This document shows positions 45,947 through 58,733 of a stretch of DNA of 64,000 nucleotides, in pieces. The stretch is from Jaapia argillacea MUCL 33604. Lineage: Eukaryota > Basidiomycota > Agaricomycetes > Jaapiales > Jaapiaceae. The notes under the pieces were generated by a model. It did not search any database and was not told the DNA's origin. It worked only from the letters and a program-made list of their open reading frames with translations. The stretch covers positions 1,804,181-1,868,180 of the forward strand of contig KL197713.1 in the NCBI GenBank assembly GCA_000697665.1, in the 5' to 3' direction. Both the position numbers and the translations under genes were made by a program. Within the stretch, counting starts at the first letter, position 1; each line of letters opens with the position of its first letter.

Positions 45947-47081
45947 ATGAAGCCAAGGACTAGCATGGTCAAATTTCCCTATCACTCACCCCTTTCCTCA
46001 CCTCTGTCTCCTCCATCCGTCTTGCTACATGGCATCGAAAACGCAATCGGCACCGTCTATGCTCTTGTTGCATATCACGTTTACACTGTGATCTTATTCA
46101 CCTGGACCGATTACAAGACAATATTTTTTCCGGTGGTAAGTTGACAATACATCCCCCCCTGGTCTTGGTATTAACGTCTTGGAAAGACCGCGTTTGCTTG
46201 TGCCACCGCCCCCGTCTCCTCTCTCTCGACATTCGTTCAAGGGGAATTGTGGATATGGATCCATCTCCTCCTGTGCAACGTCTCCAATCAAGCCCGTAGC
46301 GAAAGTGAAGACGCAGTGAATCGGCCGTGGCGTCCCCTTCCCTCCAAACGTATCTCTCAGCGACAGGCCGTGGCACTACGCTGGATCACGGTTGCATTTT
46401 GCATCATATGGTCCGCTTCGTACAATGTTGGCTTGGTTTACATCACCCTAGCCTTATTCGTCACGACGTTTTTGTACGATGAGTGCGGTTTAGCGAGCCA
46501 TCCAATCGGCAAGAACCTTTGTAATATTGGTGGTTATACGACCTTCGAACTAGGCGCGACGACAATCCTGGGTTAGTTCACCCTTTGCCATACTTCCGAA
46601 ACACGTGGACTGATCGTTTTTTAGGTCATACAGGTGCTCATGTGGACCACCTGGATTCAGTCGCATGTAGGGCTATCTCGCTAAGTGGAATCCTCATCTT
46701 CACGACGATCCAAGCTCAAGATTTCTCCGACGTCGAAGGCGACTCCGCTCTTGGCCGAGTAACTTTTCCAATATACGCCCCTGAACTCTCGAGAGCTGTC
46801 ACCCTGTTTGCAATGATCGCGTGGTCTCTCTTCCTTCCCCACTTCTGGGGAATTGGCAATGTGAGCGCCATTATCTTTGCAGCGTTCGGTAGCGCTGTCG
46901 GCTGCCGGTTCTATTGGTGGCGTGCTCAAGGCGCTGACAAGCGTTCATATCTAATCTATAATGTTCGTTGGTTCTCCTCCGCTCGTTGTTTTAAAATTGA
47001 CTCACCCATTGCTCCTAGGTATGGCTCATGTTCGCGCATATTCTTCCTCTCCATGCTAGAATAGACGCTCTATCTTTCTGA
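45947..47081 (+). CDS. UbiA-family prenyltransferase
   Basis: Exons 45947..46135, 46187..46571, 46625..46962 and 47019..47081 give 324 residues, normal for UbiA enzymes. The first aspartate-rich region is of the fungal variant type: NQARSESEDAVNRPWRPLPS (from Asn97). The second is DFSDVEGD (224-231). Several hydrophobic helices surround them (LWIWIHLLLC, WITVAFCIIWSASYNVGLVY, ITLALFVTTFLY, LFAMIAWSLFLP). The family transfers a polyprenyl diphosphate to an aromatic or other acceptor, or cyclises it, within membranes; fungal members often sit in meroterpenoid or terpenoid clusters. The acceptor is unknown. The P450 gene lies 627 bp downstream on the same strand. All introns are GT-AG. Confidence 0.9.
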
Positions 47082-47708
47082 GCTACGACCTGGTCGGTGC
47101 GTTTTACTTCACCCTGGGCTTCGATACTTGGCTTAGGCTATAATCCAAACTTGAGGAATAACCTCCGGCTCTACGCGCCAAATCGCCAATTTGAAGGCTA
47201 TGGTTAGCTGGTCAGTTTGGATTTGCGACGGAGAATGGGTCCCCGTACTCGGTTATTCCAAATGCTACAGTACCTTATCTATGTTAGAAGTACATGAGCT
47301 CGAGAACGGTCCCCGTTGTGACTTGTCGACTGTAGAGTGCTACTCAGTGCCGTGATGGACCTTGCTCTCGGAGCCTTTATGTATTGCTCATTTACCAATA
47401 CACGTCGTTCAGGCTAAGCTTGTGTGCCGCTTTGAATTTCGGAGGCTACAGTAATAGTGTTCACTGGATATCTTGAACAAGCACGGATATCACTACTTCG
47501 GACCGCATCATCCATAATCACCTTCGGATTTGCGACGGCGTCGGATTTGGTGGATAATTGCAACAGAGATCGATTAGGATCGGGAAACTAGGAACCGAAA
47601 TGTAAACTTAAGGCACGATTTGGGGACTCCTTCAACCTCGGAGGTTTGAAGTACATACTCATATATCTGGAGCTTGGACGGCGTTTTGGTATCTTGGTGG
47701 TCAGAGAG
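47082..47708. other. Spacer between UbiA and P450
   Basis: No gene seen. It would contain the UbiA 3' end and the P450 promoter. Confidence 0.5.
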
Positions 47709-49969
47709 ATGGCTTCCAGCTTATTTGAGAGTTTTATCCTCACTGATTTTGGGCTCTTTGCAGTCGCCTTAATATCTGCAGCGCTCCTCTACTACGCCAC
47801 CGTCAGGCAACGACTCCGGGCTAATGGCGGTTCTTCGACAGAATCGACACAACTTCCCTATCCTCCTGGTCCGTCAGCCTACTTACCCATTGTTGGTAAT
47901 ATCCTTTCTGTTCCCCGAGAGGCACAATGGGAAGTCTTCACCAAGTGCAAGCATCAATACGGTAAGTCACCCATTTCCACTTCAGATATTCTTGAGAATT
48001 TCCTGTGACCTGTTCTTGAGAAGGCGACCTCGTCTATTTTCACGGCCTTGGGACGAGGATCCTTGTCCTAAACTCAATGAAAGCTATCAATGACTTATTT
48101 GACAAGAGAGCTCACATATATTCTCATCGTCCCGTATTTACGGTTGTCGGCGAGTTGATGGGCTTGGGACAGGTGAGGAGTTGAATGTTCGGGGGGTTTC
48201 CATCCCGAACTCAGTCACCGTCGCAGAGCATGCCCCTCCTTCCTTATGGGAAGGAATGGCGAGAACATCGGAAACTTGCTCATGTAGCTCTCAGTCCTAC
48301 CGCCGTCAAAAAGTATCATGGGATCCAGGAAGACCTAGCCGCATCCATGATGAAAGACTTCCTGGAGAAACCCAAGGATTTCTTCGAGCATGTTCGATTG
48401 TACGTAACGCTCATTGGTACTTTCAGCTTGATGATAATATCTGTATTCCAGGACCGCAGGTCGAATCGTCTTGACAGTTACTTACGGTATCTCTGTAGGT
48501 ACTGCGGATGATGAAGTAGGTCTTGTCCTCATTAACAAGATTTCCTCCTGACCCAAATCACGCCGTCAATCCGTCAGTACATCACTCATGCCGAAGAAAC
48601 TATGGAAATCATCGGTAAAGCAACAGTGCCTGGAGCCTTTCTCTGTGACCTACTCCCCTTCCGTGAGTTCCATCTATCCATGCTTTTCCATGTTGTATAT
48701 TTCAGTCTCATCGGCCGTTATCTCAAGTGAAATACCTTCCATCATGGATTCCCTTCCAGCAAGAGGCATCTCGAGGCAAGAAGATGATTGAGCACCTAGT
48801 CACGATGCCTTTCGAACACGTTAAGCAGAAAATGGCGAGTACACACCGTTCTTCCTAACAGGCAAATTGGGAGCTTAATATTTTGCTCAGGTGGACGGGA
48901 CCGCAGAGCCTTCTTTAACCCAAGATCTCCTCAGCCTAGAAAAAGAAGATCCAGCGAACTTTGAGCATCGAGTCAAGTGGACTACTGGTGCGATGTATGG
49001 AGGTGAGTTGCTCATTTACGTGGATCTCCAAAAGTTCATCTCAACCGTTTCAGCGGGTGGGGAGACGGTTGGCATTCCTCCCAGTGTCATAGTCCATGAC
49101 AATTAATGGTTTTATTGGTTCCATAGACCTATGCGACTGTCTTGACTTTCATGATGGCCATGGCATTACACCCTGATATCCAGAAACGGGCCCAGCTTGA
49201 GATCGACAGCATCGTGGGCCTCGAGAACGTGCCCTCTGTATCGGACACTGGCCGTTTACCGTACGTCAATGCGGTTATCAAGGAAGTCATGCGTTGGCAT
49301 CCAGTTTTGCCTCTAAGTAAGCCGCTGGTCAATACCGTGTTCTTTTTTGAAGCTGATGTAGAGAATTAGGTATTGCTCGGCGAAGTGCAAAGGATGACAT
49401 TTATGAGGGGTATTCCATACCAGAAGGAACAATTTTGATTCCGAACGTATGGTACTCGAACCCTCTCATCTTCGCATCTGGCTGTGTCACTGAGGTAATG
49501 TCGTCGACTTCAGGGCGGTCGCGCTCGAACCAAATATCAAGTATCCTTCCGACCAATTCATCCCTGACCGGTTCTTGGACCCTTCGCAATCTGGCATTGA
49601 CCCTGCGACTTGGGCGTTTGGTTTCGGAAGAAGGTTCACATTTATCACGCACATTTATGAGCTATTGACCCATGCATTCTATTGTCTTTTTGGCAGGATT
49701 TGTCCAGGAAAGCATTTGGGCGAGAACTCCGTATTCATTCTCATCGCCCATATCTTAGCTTTCTTCGATATACTCCCTCCTTCGGACGGGGTGTTGATAC
49801 CGGCTTTTAGTACTCGTCTCGTCAGGTTCGTCGTCGATTCCTTGCCGCCTCGAGAGGAAAACTGATAGTGGAGTCTAGCTATCCTGAGAAGTTTGAATGT
49901 CGTATTATCCCTCGATCAGAGCAGAAAGCAGACCTCATCCGACAGAGGGCCTCTCATTGTAAGATATAG
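47709..49969 (+). CDS. Cytochrome P450 monooxygenase
   Basis: Thirteen exons: 47709..47961, 48024..48172, 48227..48399, 48452..48515, 48578..48662, 48728..48834, 48891..49002, 49054..49067, 49127..49316, 49370..49451, 49514..49633, 49697..49825 and 49879..49969; 522 residues in one frame. An N-terminal membrane anchor ([19 protein letters not shown]) is followed by the hinge [10 protein letters not shown], helix I AGGETT (315-320), the ExxR motif in KEVMR, the PERF-like FIPDRFLDP and heme loop FGFGRRICPG with Cys452, ending in [21 protein letters not shown] haem oxygenase of the ER membrane needing a reductase partner. It probably oxidises the product of the neighbouring UbiA pathway (inference). 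Intron 6 has a GC donor, and exon 8, encoding helix I, is 14 nt. Confidence 0.94.
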
Positions 49970-52935
49970 AGAACCCTTCTGCGTTCACCAGTGGGTTGGG
50001 AATTCGATTCTCGAGTCTCGTTGCTCTTCCTGTCCTGGGCGGCTGGTCCGATAAACCAGCTGTACGTTTCGCCTAGATTCATATCTTTCAGAGATATTGA
50101 ATAGACCATCCTGTGGTTGCGAAGAAACTTATCGACGTCGTATTGTTGCAGAGGCCGAGGGAGCGGGTACAGCTCCAACTCATCTATTATTGACGAGAAG
50201 GCGCCGAGCTGGGGAAGTAGCTCGCAGTCTGGCAATGGACCACCACTTACCCCAACGCGGAAGATTTCTACTTGAAGAGAATGCTGTTATCTGAGGCTCT
50301 ATCTAGGATAGCCTCTTCAAAAGTCATTACATAGAGATGCGTTGTAGTCCGCCAATGAAAGCTGAACTCGACGAATCGATCGAGGCAACTACCCACACTG
50401 CCGGCGCTGCGTGGGCGGTTGTATTGATTAATGGACAGTCAGGTTTATCATTCTGCAGCCCGTGCTTTCGCCTCGAGTGATCATGAGGACGAACGGCACA
50501 ATCGAGCTATCCCGAGAAGTTCAATTGCCGTCCAGTAGTATCTCAGCAGCAGGTTGAATCGATCAAGCAGAGGATCGTCTGATGCGAGATGAACAGAATT
50601 CGGTTGGCCACTTGCTTGGTATTGGTATGGTGGGAAATTTGGGGGGCATCCTTGAGAAATGTACTTGTCAGCGAGAAGAACGTGGATGTCAATCGTTAGA
50701 GTTGGGACACAACTCATCTTTCCACCATCAATCAAAAGTCCTGGAGATCGGCTTGCCACATCGTTCTCTTCCAGCCTATCAGTCTGACTCCACGTGCAAG
50801 AGAGAGTCGGAAAAGCCACGTTATCAATGTGGCGTCGCGGACCCCACGCGAGAGATGCAAAAAGGACATTCCGGAATCACCTCCCCACCACTGGCTATCA
50901 GCCAGAGATCACACAAATCCCACAGATTAAGCTCGTAGCCAATCTCTCGACTGGCAACTCCAAGATTGAGTGGAACTTCGAGGAGATAATTGGCGAATGA
51001 ATATGCCACCGGGATCACAGCGTGTTCCTGGACCACTCGAGATGACTGTGGATCTATAGCAACGTGCACGGTAAGGCGGAGCACCATGCATCCACAGCGG
51101 CTCGAACCTGTACAGAGGAATTCGAATTCGGAGCCAATCCTTGTCTCCAGTGACCTGCATTGAAAGAAAGACCCACACTGCTCCATAAAAGGAAAGTTCC
51201 TTGCCAAAAGAGGAAGAGCTACCGAGAAGTGGCCGAGTGGCGGATGCCCGTGGAAGGTTCGGAGATGTGTCAATTTTGAAAGGAGCGTTCGTCATGAGTG
51301 TAATTGAGGAGGAGTGGGATGATTGAGGGGTGTACTATCGCGGAAATGGTGGCGGGAAATTCTCCGAGGGTGAACCTAAGTACTTGGTCATGCAATGGGT
51401 CATGGTCAGTTTGATTGAATGGTTATGGATGAGGGGGCCGTTCGATCCGCCATCGAGCCGGGCTTACAGCAGCGCCGTGTAAGGCTCGAGACCATGCCAT
51501 GATAGCAACAAAAGCTGTACCGACGGCGCCATCATGCACGGTAAGTAACGGCACATGCAGCTCGTAGTTTCATCTACGCCGACCGCGTATATTCCCATGT
51601 TTGGCAAGTGGTGATCCGCAAGAATGGACTTTATGTTGTTTTTGGACAATGAAGACGATAAGGGGGGATCTGTTCGTCTCCTTGCTCGGGTATTAGAAAT
51701 GGATGACTGCGTTTGAATGAGCATCCGACGGGCGCAGGAATATCTTATGTTGCTCCGTAGACATGTCCGAGGGTCCGACCAGGGTCGACTCGAGCCAGCG
51801 ATTCCACCAAGGAAAGAGAACAAGAAAGGTGTCGTAAAGTATAATGTGGCAAGCAGATCTCTTCTGTCGCCACACTGAAGCCCCAGCCTGAGGAACGTAG
51901 TGATGTCGACGTCGGTGCGAATAGATGTGACACGGAATACCATCTTTTCCGCAGGGAACGACCGTGTCGAGTGGCGAATTCACTCCGAATCCCGCGTCCC
52001 GCTTCATCCGGGCTGAGGCTAACCCACTGAAGTAAGTTACATAGGGGACTTCGGATAAACCTCTGCAAATGAATAACGAAAGCAGGGAATGGTATGCGTG
52101 TGGAAATGGTCTGGTAGTGTCTGCAGTTATAGCTTCTCCAGAAGGAAAGTGACGGAGAAGACTATTCCGCCACCGAATACACCGGCTTGCTGTATGTGTC
52201 AGCGTGAAGTGAGGGGTGTGGAGCGGGGGACTTGAGAGGCGAAACTATATGTATAGAAGGGGGCACAGCCATACGAAAGTAGAAACTTGTCGAGTCCAAA
52301 TCACATTTCCAGGTACTGCTCAGAGGCGTAAGTTGCTATGCCCCGAGCACCACGCGGAAGCAATTCCTGAATTTGCACTGTGACTGCGGAGTCACTACGT
52401 GACATTTCCTTTCGTGGAGTCAAGTGGCAGGTGAGACAGAGCTCGGAACGACAATGTTTCCCACTCCAGGCTTCCGAATTCCCTACAAACGCCCATTTGG
52501 CACTGTCAAGATTACCGCAGCCTGGAAATACTTATGCCACAGGGTACCACAGGTTCCGTCAAAAGGCGCTTTGCCCGTCATTCGGACGAAGAGCCGAGAC
52601 TACTTGAGAGCCTTGATCTCGAAGCCATACGGTTAATGCGAACTTAGCGGAGGCACACGGACAACCACCTTCACCCACCCTCCTTTTGCTGTGGTTACTG
52701 TGTCCACACTATTCATCCACACCGAGCCGCAGGCCGCGGTACCTTTTTCACTGGATCTTGGGGTGTGGCGGCATAGGTTTTTAGCCCCAGCCCACACGAC
52801 CAACCGAATCAGTTTAAAGAACGAGTCTGTCGGGTGTTGACTCCTCTCATCTTGACTCCTTCGTTGGTCTCCTATATCTTCTTCGCTATCCCGCCCTGAG
52901 CTCCTATTCGGACTGCTCACTACTTTGCCTACATC
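49970..52935. other. Gene-poor spacer
   Basis: 3 kb with one P450 relic. Minus-strand frames at 50824..51295 and 51464..52068 are the longest, but they overlap one another in several frames and match nothing I recognise. Confidence 0.45.
50505..50582 (+). pseudogene. Relic of a P450 C-terminal exon
   Basis: Reads SYPEKFNCRPVVSQQ, then VESIKQRIV and a stop, closely matching the last exon of the P450 at 49879 ([20 protein letters not shown]). No heme loop, ExxR or other P450 part was found around it, so it appears to be the remnant of a second gene or of a local duplication. Confidence 0.7.
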
Positions 52936-54355
52936 ATGGTCGTCCTCCCCACCCGAAACAGAAAGCGCTTGGGCTTGGAGCAGTCTTCGTCATCGAAAGG
53001 ACTTAAAGAGGATAAGGTCATATCGCCAGCTGCATTGAGCTCTGCCAGTCTTGTCCACCCTTCCCTACACCACCCTCGTATCGAGGAGCTCCTCCAGCTT
53101 CTGCCCACTTCACCTCCTGTCATCGGTTCGTACCCCTATCGTCTATCTCTCCTTACCCGCCCACTAACTTACTCTTCCATCACAGACTACATCGTTCGAA
53201 TCACCACCGAAGTCGTTGAGCACTCCTTCCGCCCGAACCAATTTGGCGGAGACGCTAGCTTCAAGCCATTCGTACAAACAGTGCTCAAACGCTCAGCGTT
53301 CGGTACTGGGATGATACTGGCCAGTGCCAGTTACATTAAGAGAGCAAAGGTTTATTTGGACATCAAGCATCCGCAATGGGCGTTGCACCGAGTATTCATG
53401 GGCGCGTTGCTTTGTGCTTCCAAGGTACGCTCACTTGCCACATGACATCTCAAAATGAGCGTAAGAGCTAATCGGTTGATGGTAGTATTTGAATGATTCG
53501 CATTACAAAATCATCCATTGGACACATATCGTTAAGGAATTCGGGAAGGGTGATTTGGCGAGGATGGAGAGAGAGTGGTGTGACGTGCTTGATTTCGATT
53601 TCGCGATTTCGGAGGAGGATGTCCTCAGCCATTATGAGGCTCTGCGGGGTGCACTACCCAAGTCGTCACGCTCATCGACACCCGAGGCTTCATTATCAAC
53701 TTTTCCGACGGAATCCGCGAAACTGGCGAGGAAGTCCTCATCAACCAGCTCCCTTACATCACACACCAGCCCGCCTTCATCCTCTCCGTCTTACACACCA
53801 CCAGAACTCACGGTATCATCATCTTCGTCATCCACGTCCTCGTCACCCGACTCTGACAGCCCACAAACGCCATCGCCATCCCAAAACTCATCATCTCTCC
53901 CACCACGATTCTCCCAGAAACACCACCTCCACACACACCATCATCATTCAAATCCCATCGGTGTCCAACATCAATACCAATACTCCTTGATACCAAAAAT
54001 ACACACCAACACCGGGAAAGCTAAATATCAAGAACCCGATTCCGATTTGGAAATTGATTTCGAAGCTCAACTCGTCCAACAACTCAATTCTTTGGCATGG
54101 CCCCCCGCACCATCTTCCGCCACTTCCTCATCCTCATCCTCTTCACGATCACGCTCGCGGTCACGTTCTCCATCTCCCACCGAAGAAGAAGACGAACCCA
54201 CGAGACGCCGAAGCCGCCGGCAACTTACTGTCAACGCTCGGAGATCTCTGAGAGGATGTACGAAGGACCAAGAGAAGGATTTGAGACCCACGAGAGTTTC
54301 GCCGTATCCGACTTTTAGGTGTACACGGTCACGATCCGCGGGTGTTGTGCGGTGA
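52936..54355 (+). CDS. Cyclin (PCL/Pho80-like) with low-complexity tail
   Basis: Exons 52936..53125, 53186..53424 and 53486..54355 give 432 residues. A cyclin N-terminal box lies at about residues 60-185: DYIVRITTEVVEHSFRPN, the helix KPFVQTVLKRSAFGTGMILA, YIKRAKVYLDIKHPQWALHR, FMGALLCASKYLNDSHYKI, WTHIVKEFGKGDLARMEREW and CDVLDFDFAISEED. The KYLND and LDFD positions are typical of PCL cyclins that bind the Pho85-type CDK. The last 240 residues are Ser/Pro/His-rich and disordered, with poly-Ser, an RS-like run (SRSRSRSRSPSP) and an Arg-rich end. The partner kinase and cell-cycle timing cannot be inferred. The reading frame runs through a GTGTAC near 54320 that could be a donor, so the extreme C-terminus is less certain. 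Confidence 0.88.
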
Positions 54356-54791
54356 TACTTGTGGGTCGAAAGGGTGTGGGAGTTGGATGTGTCCCACTGG
54401 TTGGCCGTTTCGGATTCATGTGGAGATTTGTAAAGTGGATGGCTTGGACGTCTAGTCGTTGTTTCTTGACTCTTATTTTGGGGTGGCGATGGGCTTGTTT
54501 TCATTGGCTCCGCCTTTGGGTCTTGTACGGGATATCTAGAATCTAGTGTAGATGTCGATATGCTTGTACTTGTGGATTTGTGTACTCTAAACTGTTCTTG
54601 TATTCTTACATCCCTCATAATTGGAGGAGATTTGGCGTTTGACTACTACTGCATATAGCCTTGATGGCCTTTTAACCAGAGATGGCGATGATAATATCGT
54701 TGGGTGGCACTGGTGAAGGCAAAGTCCCAAGTAACATTGATTCGGAGGAAAGGTACCAGTCATGAAACAACAGAATGGAAGATCGATGATC

Positions 54792-55633
54792 TCAAGTCGG
54801 ACGTCGAGTTCTCGACTTTTTACGACCCTTCCTCACGGACCTCCAAAACAATGTCCATAAAGCAGAAACTAAACCAAAGGGAGGGAAGAGCCAACTCAGC
54901 CTCCACGTCCAGCCAATTTCCTTCTCGATACGTTTGAAAGTAGAATCAACTTGCTGTTCAAGTTCTCGTACAGAACCAGAGTTCTCGATGACGAGGTCTG
55001 CGTACTCTAGTTTGTCAGTGATGGGTAGTTGGGAGTTGAGTCGGGATGAGGCGTCTTGACGGGAAGAGTTGTCTCGTTTCATTAGACGCTGAAGTTGGAT
55101 TTCTGCGGAGCTGATGAGGCGCAGTGAGTGAGTCGGGTGTGTATGAACAGATGCGCGCTGGTGAAAGAACTTACCAGTAAACGAGTACGACTTTGCCCAC
55201 CCATTTGAATAACCCAGCTTCAATCAACAAAGGCACGTCCAGAACACATATTTTCTCCCCTCTCATCCAGTATTTAGCCACAGCCCATACCATCGCTTTC
55301 CTCACAGCAGGATGAACGATCGCATTCAACTTCAACCTCTTCTCGGCATCGTTGAACACAATCGCACCTAGTTTCGGTCGGTCGAGAGTCCCATCCTCGC
55401 GTAAGATGGAAGGACCAAAGACGGCGACGATTCGTTTGAGAGCGGGTGTACCAGGTTCGACTACCTCTCGTGCGAGGATGTCGGCGTCGACAATTGGGAT
55501 TTGACATCGTTGGAGGATGGTGGATACTGTGGACTTTCCTGTTGCTATACCGCCTGTTAACCCGACAACTGTGGTATGTGTGTTAGAAATTGGAGGGAAA
55601 CTGAGGGATGTTTGGGGGTACGGTACCTAACAT
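54792..55633 (-). CDS. CAB5: Dephospho-CoA kinase
   Basis: Minus-strand exons 55633..55627 (7 nt), 55568..55175 and 55110..54792 give 239 residues, the size of fungal CoaE-type enzymes. P-loop GLTGGIATGKST (5-16), then IVDADILAREVVEPG, RPKLGAIVFND, NAIVHPAVRKAM, VLDVPLLIEAGLFKWV and EIQLQRLMKRDN are all family motifs. The enzyme phosphorylates the ribose 3'-OH of dephospho-CoA, the last step of CoA synthesis. The tail has a hydrophobic stretch (LSWLFPPFGLVSALWTLFWR) before a basic end, as in membrane-associated fungal homologues. Both introns are GT-AG. It is a housekeeping gene within the otherwise metabolite-like half of the window. Confidence 0.94.
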
Positions 55634-56639
55634 GATGGCTGTGGCTGTCGGCTGTTGGGCTTCTCCAAATTTGGCAGCATCATATTTGTTTGGGTTCCAG
55701 TCTTTCCATCCGCCAGCCTCCACGTCAACAACAGATCTAGTTACAGGGAGGAGACCTGTTCTTATTACTTGTCGCGACTGAATCACAGGACCATACTAGT
55801 GGTTGAACACGTCTCATGTGTTTTGAGCCTCAGTCACCTTCCACCAATGCATTCACCACCCATGCCATTTATGGTGAGACCCTTAATTCTCCAATCTTTT
55901 CGAGGAGTGGATCCTTGTAGCAGGTCCTAGTTAGTTTCTCGTAAGTAAGTAAGTTCTCAGAGTCGGTTGGCGGAGGGACCCACCATCCACCCTCCGTTTG
56001 CGACCTCTGCTTCTGGTATGTCAAAACTCCGCAGAACCGAACTATTCTATTAACCGATAAGCAGCATTTCTGTGAGTTCGAGGCGAGTAGAACCTGGCGA
56101 AGGACGAAGTTTAATGCCTTCGGTCGGTCCGTATACAGCGACCTTTCTATCGGGGCGCCATCCCATCGATACCGGCGGTCTTTATGTGAAATTTCTTCCT
56201 TCACCTCCTAGTTTCCTACCGGTGCAGGGGACAGAGCTACTCCATCTCGATGTTGAGAAGGCGATGATCGCTACCCAGCTCTAGCGACTAACATTCCAAG
56301 TCAGTGGCTTACAGCTTCACGTTGAATGCAGAACACGTTTCACTCGTGGTCAACGTTGTTCGGTTCAGACCTTGCTCCACAAAGTAAGCGCTCTTCTCGT
56401 CTCATCAGATGACACGAAACGCAGAGTTGACTTTGACACGGCGGCATTATCATAAGCAACGGGAAGCACGGTGTGCACTAAGTATACTTGTTGTCGTCGA
56501 ACGCGGGATGCCGTTTCAACAGGGTAGTCTCTACTTATCACCCCTCCATAAACTTCCGAGTGAAAAGGAAGGTCGCCGCAACTTCAGGGATCGACTGCAA
56601 GACTGAACACTTCGAGTACACTTTTGTTTCTTGGGCTGA
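55634..56639. other. Divergent intergenic region
   Basis: 1 kb between the CoA kinase start (minus) and the DUF6534 copy B start (plus). No gene or repeat identified. Confidence 0.5.
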
Positions 56640-58657
56640 ATGATCCTCGATAACACCTTGGGCGCCGTGCTCCTTGGAATTCTGGTTGTCGCCATGTGAG
56701 CCCTTCCTCTCATCACATCGTCGTCGTGTTATTACCCATCCATCAAATTACAGGTTATATGGTGTAACATGTTTGCAAACATACATATACTATATGTACT
56801 ATCCAGAAGACCTGCGATTGCTGAAGGCCACTGTAGGGGTTCCAAGTTTCCTTGGGTCCCCGTTAAACACCCTTGATTCTAGGTGCTTATGATATGGATA
56901 GCGGAAACAATGCACATGGCGTTTTGCATCCAGTTCATTTATACGTATGTGATCCAGCATTTTGGAGATATACTCTATCTCGAAAGGATTGACTGGTAAT
57001 GGTCCCATTTCCATCAAATGTGCGGTATGCTGAAATATGTTAACATGATTGAAGGACAGCTGGCGTGAGTTTTTAATTTCGTGGATTGCTTCATCTCTGT
57101 TGATCTGGGTTGTAGCTCACTGTCGTTACTGGGGTTCGTCCGAGTTTCTTTATCGGCTATGCAATTGTCTTATGGGTTGTTCCGAACCAGGCCTTGGTTG
57201 CTGCCCCAGTTCACAGGTCATCCCTTCTTCTTCTCCCACAAGCCATCCTTACATCTACTCTCAGCTACTATGTCAAGCGAGTTATGATCAGTTCGTCTTG
57301 TTTCCCCCTCTCGTTGCTTTCCTGGAGATTCTGATACCCGCTACCATTCAGTGAGCAACCGGAATCTCATATTATCTTCTGCCATCGTGTGTCGCCCGTG
57401 AACGCGTGTCCATTTCGACAATTTCTTGACCATATTCCATCAGGCTGTTCTCGCTGTCTTGAAGTTCGGTATGCAATCTATCTTTTCCATATTTCAGGGT
57501 CGACGATCATCGTTCGTTAGGTTTCGGGATATGTACGCCACCTCCTCCTTCCTCTCTCCTTTTAATCTTACCAATTTTCTTTGTTGAAAGGGTCGGCCTA
57601 CCTCAGGTACCGCTATCTGATGGACACGTCGCATCTCATTCTCACCTCCATCTCTAGTTATCGGTATGACCACTGGAATGATTTCCGGTACGACAAATTG
57701 TGCAATGTCTGTGCCTTTCTTTCGCACTAGAGACGCTGCAGATATGCTAACCTTGGAACAGACTATAGTCACAATCGGGATATCCATTTCCGCTGCTGTT
57801 GACTGCGTCGCTGCTGGGAGTCTTGTGTATTTCCTAGAGCGCGGCAGGACTGGGATTAACAGGTCAGTCGACTGACCATGTCGCCCGAGGAATGGACCTA
57901 ATGACGTTGGTTTACAGAGGGAGCGATAATCAAATCAATATGTTGGTGAGGTATTTCGTCAACACAGGCGTTGTCACCATGTAAGCACTTTCTATCATGG
58001 ATCCTCGAGGCTCGTCTCACCTAGAAGAGATAGGATCGTATCTGTTTCGGCCTTGATAACAGTGTGTGATTCTTCTCATCTCGGTATGCTTCGATGACCT
58101 AGCTCTTCAGTATCTGGCACTCCCTCGTAGTCTCATCTTTGCCGCCTTCATTGAAATTCAAATCAAATGTAAATTTCCCTACTTCTCGACGCGATGTAAC
58201 GCTCATCGTATCTCCTTCCTTAGTCTATGCCAATTCTTTCCTTGCCATGTGGGTACTCTGCGGCCGAGTGTTCCCCCTACGACTCCACACTTACCCACCC
58301 ACGGCCACATGCCCAGTCTCAACGCACGGAAGCATATTCGTACGGCATTCGAAGAACACCCCACACTACCCACCATTCAGTTCCAATCTGTCGGAGTAAG
58401 ACCTGGGACCATGTTTCAGAACAATCCACCGCTCTCGCTCGTGGGTATCCTGCGTTTGATTCTCTTCTTCACACGTTTACATTGTTCGATCAGGAACGAA
58501 CAAACACTATTCGTGAATGGGAACCAATGGTTCATCTGTCACCGGACTTGACGGTGAGTGGATGGGGCGGGATATCAACTTGTTTGTCTCACGCTATTCC
58601 CAGCCATCAAGAGGACACGGTCGCAAGGAGGATGATGGTTCGGTCATGTGTAATTAA
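56640..58657 (+). CDS. DUF6534-type multi-spanning membrane protein, copy B
   Basis: First exons 56640..56695 (MILDNTLGAVLLGILVVA), 56754..56832 (LYGVTCLQTYIYYMYYPEDL) and 56883..56995 (IAETMHMAFCIQFIYTYVIQ, HFGDILYLERIDW) have the same lengths (56 and 79 nt for the first two) as copy A. Later parts: ALVAAPVH, TSTLSYYVKRVM, EQTIVTIGISISAAVDC with SLVYFLERGRTGIN, NMLVRYFVNTGVVTM, LALPRSLIFAAFIEIQIK, VYANSFLAM, the hallmark LNARKHIRTAFEEHP from 58317, and a tail ending REWEPMVHLSPDLT then a short last exon with stop at 58657. Exons between 57060 and 57760 are not all securely bounded. A basidiomycete membrane family of unknown function. Confidence 0.82.
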
Positions 58658-58733
58658 CCATTGAATTCGTTTGTATCGTGTGTCTATTACGCGTCATCAC
58701 ATCATGCGACAGTACCTCGACGTTTGGATGGCC

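Noticed and set aside
50824-51295. Minus-strand frames of 122-149 codons
   Set aside because: Two frames overlap with no splice pattern, start context or recognised family; kept as spacer.
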